64,000 nt of DNA. Source: Oxalobacteraceae bacterium (GTDB lineage Bacteria; Pseudomonadota; Gammaproteobacteria; Burkholderiales; Burkholderiaceae_D). Position 1 is the first letter of the stretch; every line of letters begins with the position of its first letter. Of this stretch, positions 59,872 through 64,000 are shown in pieces. The translations under genes were made by a program, and so were the position numbers. Under the pieces are notes generated by a model. The model ran no database searches. It saw only the letters and a program-made list of their open reading frames with translations, and was not told the DNA's origin. The stretch lies in assembly GCA_027490725.1 (NCBI GenBank), contig JAIXXN010000018.1:1-64000 (forward strand), read 5' to 3'.

Positions 59872-61209
59872 TTAAACATGCGTAATCAAGCGCATAAATT
59901 CGGCAGTATTATCCCAAATCGTTAAAAGTTCGCTTGGCAATGGTGACGCATGACGGCTATGAACAAAGGCGTGAAGTGTTGTGATACTGTTCACATCAGA
60001 ACCGTCACCCACCAACCGCGTAGCCAAATCTTCTTGGTTCTTATTTAGCTTGCCTGCCTTCTTGAGATGCGCAGCAGCAGAATTCACCTTGTCAGCCAGA
60101 GTAAAGCGCTTCGGGTCTTTACGGATAATCGTTACACTCTCGCGCGGAAGATAATCATCCAAGCTCAGCTCAATAAATACGCGCAACAGTACTGCAGCCG
60201 CGTTTTTGTTCTGCTCTACTTGCAGCGTCTTCAGCTCACGATAAATCGCCGCTAGCCGAGGGCTCTGGCCGCTGGTCGAGATCACGAACGATTTCGGAAT
60301 CAAAGTCTTGCGCGTCAGTGATTGCTCGCGAACGCGGATCGTCGGCGGCGGGGATACGACTGCTGGCGCAACGTCCAGATCGACCGTCCAAGGACCATCG
60401 ACCGCCTGGGTCTTCGGCAATACCGACTTTGGTATTTGATTCAAGTAGTCCTGACGCTGCGCCTTACTCTTAAGAGTAGTGACGTTCACGTTTCCCTTCG
60501 CGATGTCCTGAACCACATGGGTCACTATTTTTTCCAGTTCCCCCATCGGCACCAGGCAGTCGACCTTATCGCCAGACTTCTCGATACCCATCGCTGCACG
60601 CACTGCCGGATCACCTAACAAGCGGTTAAAAGTGGTGATTGGGAATGGACCACGGACCGTCAACTGATCCTCAGTGAACCAGCCGTTTTGCTTTCCGAAA
60701 TCGAGGAGATTCAAACCAGCGTCGCCTTTACGGAAACGTGCCTTTTGCCTTCCGTCCCAAGGAACCGTACCAGCACCTTCATTTTCGCCTGTATGCTTAA
60801 GCAATATCCATACATCAGCCTCTTCACGTGTAGCAAATGGGACGACATTGATCTTGCTTACCTCATGCTTGCGTTGGGCAGAAAGCTGCTTCATCTTCTT
60901 GATGAACGCTGGCACTCCCGGCCCCGGAGGCAAAGAGTCCAGCATGACCGGCTTAGACAGTACCTTTAGTACCGCTGTACGGCGGTTACCCTCAAGAACC
61001 ACGTACCGGCGACCTTCAATTTCATAAACAGCCAACAAGTCGATTGGGTTCTGCCCATTCGTCGTAATATGCTCAGCAAGCTTTACAGTCTTTGCTGGAT
61101 TATCGAGCAAGATTTTTTCGAGGGCCTCACGCTGGCTCGTCTGCGATGGAAAGCGTGGATTATGCAGATCGAAGTCCAACTTGGTAACGGGTACTTGGAT
61201 AGGAGTCAT
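59872..61209 (-). CDS. ParB/sulfiredoxin-domain protein, possible defence effector
   Basis: 445 residues. N-terminal ParB/Srx-like domain: VTKLDFDLHNPRFPS, YVVLEGNRRTAVLKVL (E73-G-N-R-R77 signature). The middle is without recognised domain (WILLKHTGENEGAGTVPWDG). The C-terminal 130 residues are helical (LKTLQVEQNKNAAAVLLRVF) and end with TTLHAFVHSRHASPLPS, resembling HEPN/DUF4145-type domains. ParB-like domains may hydrolyse CTP or cut DNA. It is paired with a methylase at the attR end and may form a modification-linked defence pair; inference. Confidence 0.7.
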   Translation of the reverse strand: MTPIQVPVTKLDFDLHNPRFPSQTSQREALEKILLDNPAKTVKLAEHITTNGQNPIDLLAVYEIEGRRYVVLEGNRRTAVLKVLSKPVMLDSLPPGPGVPAFIKKMKQLSAQRKHEVSKINVVPFATREEADVWILLKHTGENEGAGTVPWDGRQKARFRKGDAGLNLLDFGKQNGWFTEDQLTVRGPFPITTFNRLLGDPAVRAAMGIEKSGDKVDCLVPMGELEKIVTHVVQDIAKGNVNVTTLKSKAQRQDYLNQIPKSVLPKTQAVDGPWTVDLDVAPAVVSPPPTIRVREQSLTRKTLIPKSFVISTSGQSPRLAAIYRELKTLQVEQNKNAAAVLLRVFIELSLDDYLPRESVTIIRKDPKRFTLADKVNSAAAHLKKAGKLNKNQEDLATRLVGDGSDVNSITTLHAFVHSRHASPLPSELLTIWDNTAEFMRLITHV

Positions 61210-61349
61210 ATTATTTAAGGTAGTTTTCCAATTGGAAATACTTAAATAATTTACACCTTTTTAGCAAAAGAAAAAAGAGGCAAGGTACCAAGAATTTCTA
61301 ATTTATCCCAGAGTTAACCAAAAAACCAAAAAATGAATCAGAAAAACGA

Positions 61350-61377
61350 AAAAGCCGACTATCTCTAGTCGGCTTTT
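61350..61377. terminator. Phage-supplied terminator for tRNA-Ser
   Basis: AAAAGCCGACTA (61350-61361) and TAGTCGGCTTTT (61366-61377) pair perfectly around TCTC. On the minus strand a T-rich run follows. It lies on the phage side of the att core, downstream of tRNA-Ser, replacing the host terminator left at 18.48 kb. Confidence 0.85.
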
Positions 61378-61400
61378 ATCTTTGTAAATCAGTGACTTAC

Positions 61401-61449
61401 GTATCCTTGGCGGAGAGAGGGGGATTCGAACCCCCGATAGGCTATGAAC
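61401..61449. other. Right attachment site (49-bp core)
   Basis: Identical to 18512-18560. The host part of tRNA-Ser lies to the right, so this copy completes an intact tRNA gene. It marks the right end of the prophage. Confidence 0.92.
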
Positions 61450-61498
61450 CTATACACGCTTTCCAGGCGTGCGACTTCAACCACTCATCCACCTCTCC
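61408..61498 (-). tRNA. tRNA-Ser (GGA)
   Basis: 91 nt with encoded CCA. The acceptor stem is GGAGAGG/CCTCTCC, the anticodon loop CTGGAAA holds anticodon GGA, a long class II variable arm follows, and the T-loop is TTCGAAT. Integration site of the prophage: the 3' 42 nt are within the 49-bp core, and the gene remains intact. Confidence 0.97.
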
Positions 61499-61529
61499 TG
61501 CTTCTCTTCCCCTTTCGGAGAAGCCGCAG

Positions 61530-61557
61530 ATTATAACAAAGATTCCACAGAGTACAA
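61530..61557 (-). promoter_or_regulatory. Promoter of tRNA-Ser
   Basis: On the minus strand TTGTAC (61552-61557) and TATAAT (61530-61535) are 16 bp apart, 31 bp before the tRNA. Good sigma-70 match. Confidence 0.75.
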
Positions 61558-61575
61558 AGTTTATTTCCCCGACTC

Positions 61576-63564
61576 TTAGGACGCTTCTTTTAACTGCTCC
61601 AGAATCGCTGGATTCTCTAAGGTCGAGACGTCTTGCGTGATCGTCTCGCCCTTCGCTAATACGCGCAACAGGCGACGCATGATCTTGCCCGAACGCGTTT
61701 TCGGCAGGTTGTCACCAAAACGAATCTCTTTTGGCTTGGCAATCGGGCCAATCTCTTTCGCGACCCAGTTACGCAACTCCAACGCCAGTTTCTTGGCTTC
61801 TTCACCGGTCGGACGCGCTTGCTTCAGCACGACGAAGGCGCAGATCGATTCACCCGTGGTTTCGTCCGGCTTGCCGACTACCGCCGCTTCCGCGACCAGC
61901 GGATTCGCTACCAGCGCCGATTCGATCTCCATGGTGCCCATGCGGTGACCCGATACGTTCAGCACGTCATCGATGCGGCCCGTAATCGTGAAGTAACCGG
62001 TGTCTTTATTGCGGATCGCGCCGTCACCTGCCAGATACATCTTGCCACCCAGCTCTTCCGGGAAATAGCTCGATTTGAAACGGTCCGGGTTGTTCCAGAT
62101 GGTGCGGATCATCGATGGCCATGGACGTTTCACCACCAGAATGCCGCCCTGCCCGTTCGGTACGTCAGCGCCGGATTCATCCACAATCGCGGCCATGATG
62201 CCCGGCAACGGCAGCGTGCACGAGCCCGGTACCATTGGGGTGGCGCCCGGCAGCGGGGTGATCATGTGACCACCCGTTTCAGTCTGCCAGAAGGTGTCGA
62301 CAATCGGGCATTTCTCGGCACCCACCTGGGTGTAGTACCACATCCAGGCTTCCGGATTGATCGGCTCGCCCACGGTGCCCAGCAGACGCAGGGTCGACAG
62401 GTCGAAGTTTTTCGGATGCACGCTCGGATCGACGTCCGACGCTTTGATCAGCGAACGGATCGCGGTCGGCGCGGTGTAGAAGATGCTGACTTTGTGCTTG
62501 GCAATGGTGTCCCAGAAGCGGCCGGCGTTCGGGAAGGTTGGAATGCCTTCGAAGACGACCTGGGTCGCACCAACAGCGGTCGGGCCGTAAGCGATGTAGC
62601 TGTGACCGGTTACCCAGCCGATGTCGGCGGTGCACCAGTAGACGTCGGTCGGCTTGATGTCAAACGACCATTTCATGGTCAGCGCGGCCCACAGCAGGTA
62701 GCCGCCGCTCGAGTGCTGCACGCCTTTCGGGGTGCCGGTCGAACCGGAGGTGTACAGGATGAACAGTGGATGCTCGGCATCGACCCATTCTGGCTCGCAT
62801 TCGGCCGGCTGGTTGGCGACCAGCTCGTGCAGCCACAGATCGCGGCCTGCAACGAAGTTGATGTTGCCGCCGGTGCGTTGGTAGACGATTACGTCTTTGA
62901 TGGTGTCGCAGCCACCCAGTGCCAGCGCTTCATCAACGATGGCTTTCAATGGCAGATGTTTGCCACCGCGCATTTGTTCGTCGGCGGTGATCACGGCCAC
63001 GGCGCCAGCGTCGATGATGCGCTCCTGCAGCGATTTGGCGGAGAAGCCGCCGAATACCACCGAGTGGGTGGCGCCGATACGGGCGCAGGCTTGCATCGCT
63101 GCCACACCTTCCACCGACATCGACATGTAGATGATGACGCGATCACCTTTCTTGATGCCGCGCGATTTCAGGCCGTTGGCAAATTTGCAGACTTTTTCGT
63201 GCAGTTCTTTGTAGCTGACGTGTACCGACTGGCCGTCGTCCGCTTCGAAGATGATGGCGGTCTTGTCGGCATTGCCGTTCTGCAGGTTGCGGTCGAGGCA
63301 GTTGTAGGACACGTTCAGGTGGCCGTCTTCGAACCATTTGTAGAATGGCGCGTTGTCTTCGTTCAGCACTTTGGTGAACGGTTTTTGCCACACCAGATTC
63401 TCTTTCGCCAGACGCGACCAGAAGCCTTCATAGTCGGCGGCGGCTTCTGCGCACAGGGCGTTGTAAGCGTCCATGCCAGCCACGGTGGCCTGGGCAACAA
63501 ACGCTGCTGGTGGTGCGAACACGCGGGATTCTTGTGGGCCTTGTTGGGTCGTAGTACTAGTCAT
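61576..63564 (-). CDS. acs: Acetyl-CoA synthetase
   Basis: 662 residues, the full length of the family. AMP-binding signature [36 protein letters not shown] and the C-terminal [14 protein letters not shown] motif ([13 protein letters not shown]), whose lysine is acetylated in the family to switch activity. It makes acetyl-CoA from acetate, ATP and CoA in the cytoplasm. It lies upstream of tRNA-Ser on the same strand, outside the prophage. Confidence 0.97.
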   Translation of the reverse strand: MTSTTTQQGPQESRVFAPPAAFVAQATVAGMDAYNALCAEAAADYEGFWSRLAKENLVWQKPFTKVLNEDNAPFYKWFEDGHLNVSYNCLDRNLQNGNADKTAIIFEADDGQSVHVSYKELHEKVCKFANGLKSRGIKKGDRVIIYMSMSVEGVAAMQACARIGATHSVVFGGFSAKSLQERIIDAGAVAVITADEQMRGGKHLPLKAIVDEALALGGCDTIKDVIVYQRTGGNINFVAGRDLWLHELVANQPAECEPEWVDAEHPLFILYTSGSTGTPKGVQHSSGGYLLWAALTMKWSFDIKPTDVYWCTADIGWVTGHSYIAYGPTAVGATQVVFEGIPTFPNAGRFWDTIAKHKVSIFYTAPTAIRSLIKASDVDPSVHPKNFDLSTLRLLGTVGEPINPEAWMWYYTQVGAEKCPIVDTFWQTETGGHMITPLPGATPMVPGSCTLPLPGIMAAIVDESGADVPNGQGGILVVKRPWPSMIRTIWNNPDRFKSSYFPEELGGKMYLAGDGAIRNKDTGYFTITGRIDDVLNVSGHRMGTMEIESALVANPLVAEAAVVGKPDETTGESICAFVVLKQARPTGEEAKKLALELRNWVAKEIGPIAKPKEIRFGDNLPKTRSGKIMRRLLRVLAKGETITQDVSTLENPAILEQLKEAS

Positions 63565-63797
63565 GCTGGTCTCCTGAGTTTGTAATCGTTTGAGTTATCG
63601 TTTGAATCAAACATAAACTTCATCGCTTACTGAGCCCTTACAGGCAGACAGTGGCAGACGATCAATGTTGACCTTATGGCATTTTACCAACTTCCCCGCC
63701 CATCAGGCAGACACGACTTTGCGCGACGACACCGGCTTTGCGCGTGTAAAATATCGGCAACTTCGCTCATCTGCACCACCTTTTGGAGATCCGCCGC

Positions 63798-64000
63798 ATG
63801 ACCAACCCCACCCCGAAACTTCGCCCGCTGCCAGCGTTTATCTTCATGTCGCGCTGGCTGCAATTACCCCTTTATCTGGGACTGATTCTGGCGCAGTGCG
63901 TGTACGTGTTCCACTTCTGGGTTGAGCTCAGAGACCTGATCGGCGCCGCGCTCGGCAATGAAGCAGCGCTGCAACACATCCTGCAAGCCGTGGCCGTACC
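63798..64000 (+). CDS. YqhA/TIGR00645-family membrane protein (3' cut by window)
   Basis: ATG 63798 after a TTGGAG ribosome site; 67 codons seen. MSRWLQLPLYLGLILAQCVY, then VFHFWVELRDLIG, is the beginning of the TIGR00645 (UPF0114) inner-membrane family, which has about three helices. Divergent from acs. The function of the family is unknown. Confidence 0.85.
   Translation, partial: MTNPTPKLRPLPAFIFMSRWLQLPLYLGLILAQCVYVFHFWVELRDLIGAALGNEAALQHILQAVAV

Larger units (their letters stand above)
18512..61449. mobile_element. Integrated lambda-like siphophage (prophage), 42.9 kb
   Basis: The element is bounded by 49-bp direct repeats of the tRNA-Ser 3' end, with an integrase and excisionase gene near the right end. 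It contains full sets for packaging, head, tail, lysis, replication and immunity, with no obvious broken structural gene, so it may still be inducible. Long-tailed siphophage form is inferred from lambda-type portal, G/GT pair and 1621-residue tape measure. Gene order is lambda-like, except that the lysis genes lie after the tail fibre and the early plus-strand operon carries PRTRC genes. Confidence 0.93.

Noticed and set aside
59872..61209. The missing PRTRC ParB
   Set aside because: It has a ParB-like N-terminal domain, but lies 2.8 kb beyond the cassette on the opposite strand, with a methylase and a different C-terminus.
61819..63585. Plus-strand ORF of 588 codons opposite acs
   Set aside because: Mirror frame of a highly conserved GC-rich gene; arginine/histidine-rich without any domain.

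Overview
The window is a high-GC betaproteobacterial chromosome segment, most likely Burkholderiales/Oxalobacteraceae (Massilia, Duganella or Janthinobacterium-like). This placement rests on the protein flavour, the tRNA-Ser/acs context and the short dispersed GGGGTCAGATCC repeats, and it is an inference. A 42.9-kb temperate lambda-like siphophage is integrated in it.

Host left flank (1-18511): a membrane fatty-acid desaturase cut by the window edge, a periplasmic solute-binding protein, a TonB receptor with a DUF2946-like protein, and an MFS efflux pump divergent from a LysR regulator. Then come a decayed histidine kinase, a second LysR regulator, a DUF4188 protein, a secreted serine hydrolase with a SnoaL-like protein, a LytTR two-component pair divergent from a second TonB receptor, and a TonB-C/Sel1-repeat protein. 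Fragments of LuxR and TetR regulators lie between these genes. Next to the phage is a block of short repeats and nested hairpins that ends in a strong terminator.

Prophage (18512-61449): a 49-bp direct repeat of the 3' end of tRNA-Ser(GGA) marks both ends. The late genes run on the minus strand from about 45 kb down to 21 kb: terminase, portal, S49 protease, capsid, tail tube, a G/GT pair with an A AAA AAC slippery site, tape measure, tail fibre, holin, GH19 endolysin and Rz/Rz1 spanins. Replication and lytic control genes (VapE-like primase, YdaT/CII-like, YdaS/Cro-like) lie at 45-49 kb. A LexA-like CI repressor is at 49.4 kb. TACAC-N5-GTGTA operators lie both at the cI/cro promoters and at a plus-strand early promoter near 50.8 kb.

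The early operon (50.8-58.9 kb) is the most unusual part. After a run of tiny ORFs it carries the PRTRC genes E, C, F, B, A and ThiF, and then an excisionase and an integrase. PRTRC C, B, A and ThiF correspond to ubiquitin-like, E2-like, JAMM-protease and E1-like proteins. The operon is therefore a complete ubiquitin-like conjugation set in a phage, under repressor control, without the ParB that normally goes with PRTRC. Accessory cargo sits on both sides of the attachment site: on the left an AT-rich soluble-plus-four-helix-membrane gene pair and a D12 adenine methylase, on the right a second D12 methylase with a ParB/Srx-domain protein. Both look like candidate phage-defence or lysogenic-conversion modules.

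Host right flank (61450-64000): the 5' part of tRNA-Ser with its promoter, acs (acetyl-CoA synthetase) and the start of a YqhA/TIGR00645 membrane protein.
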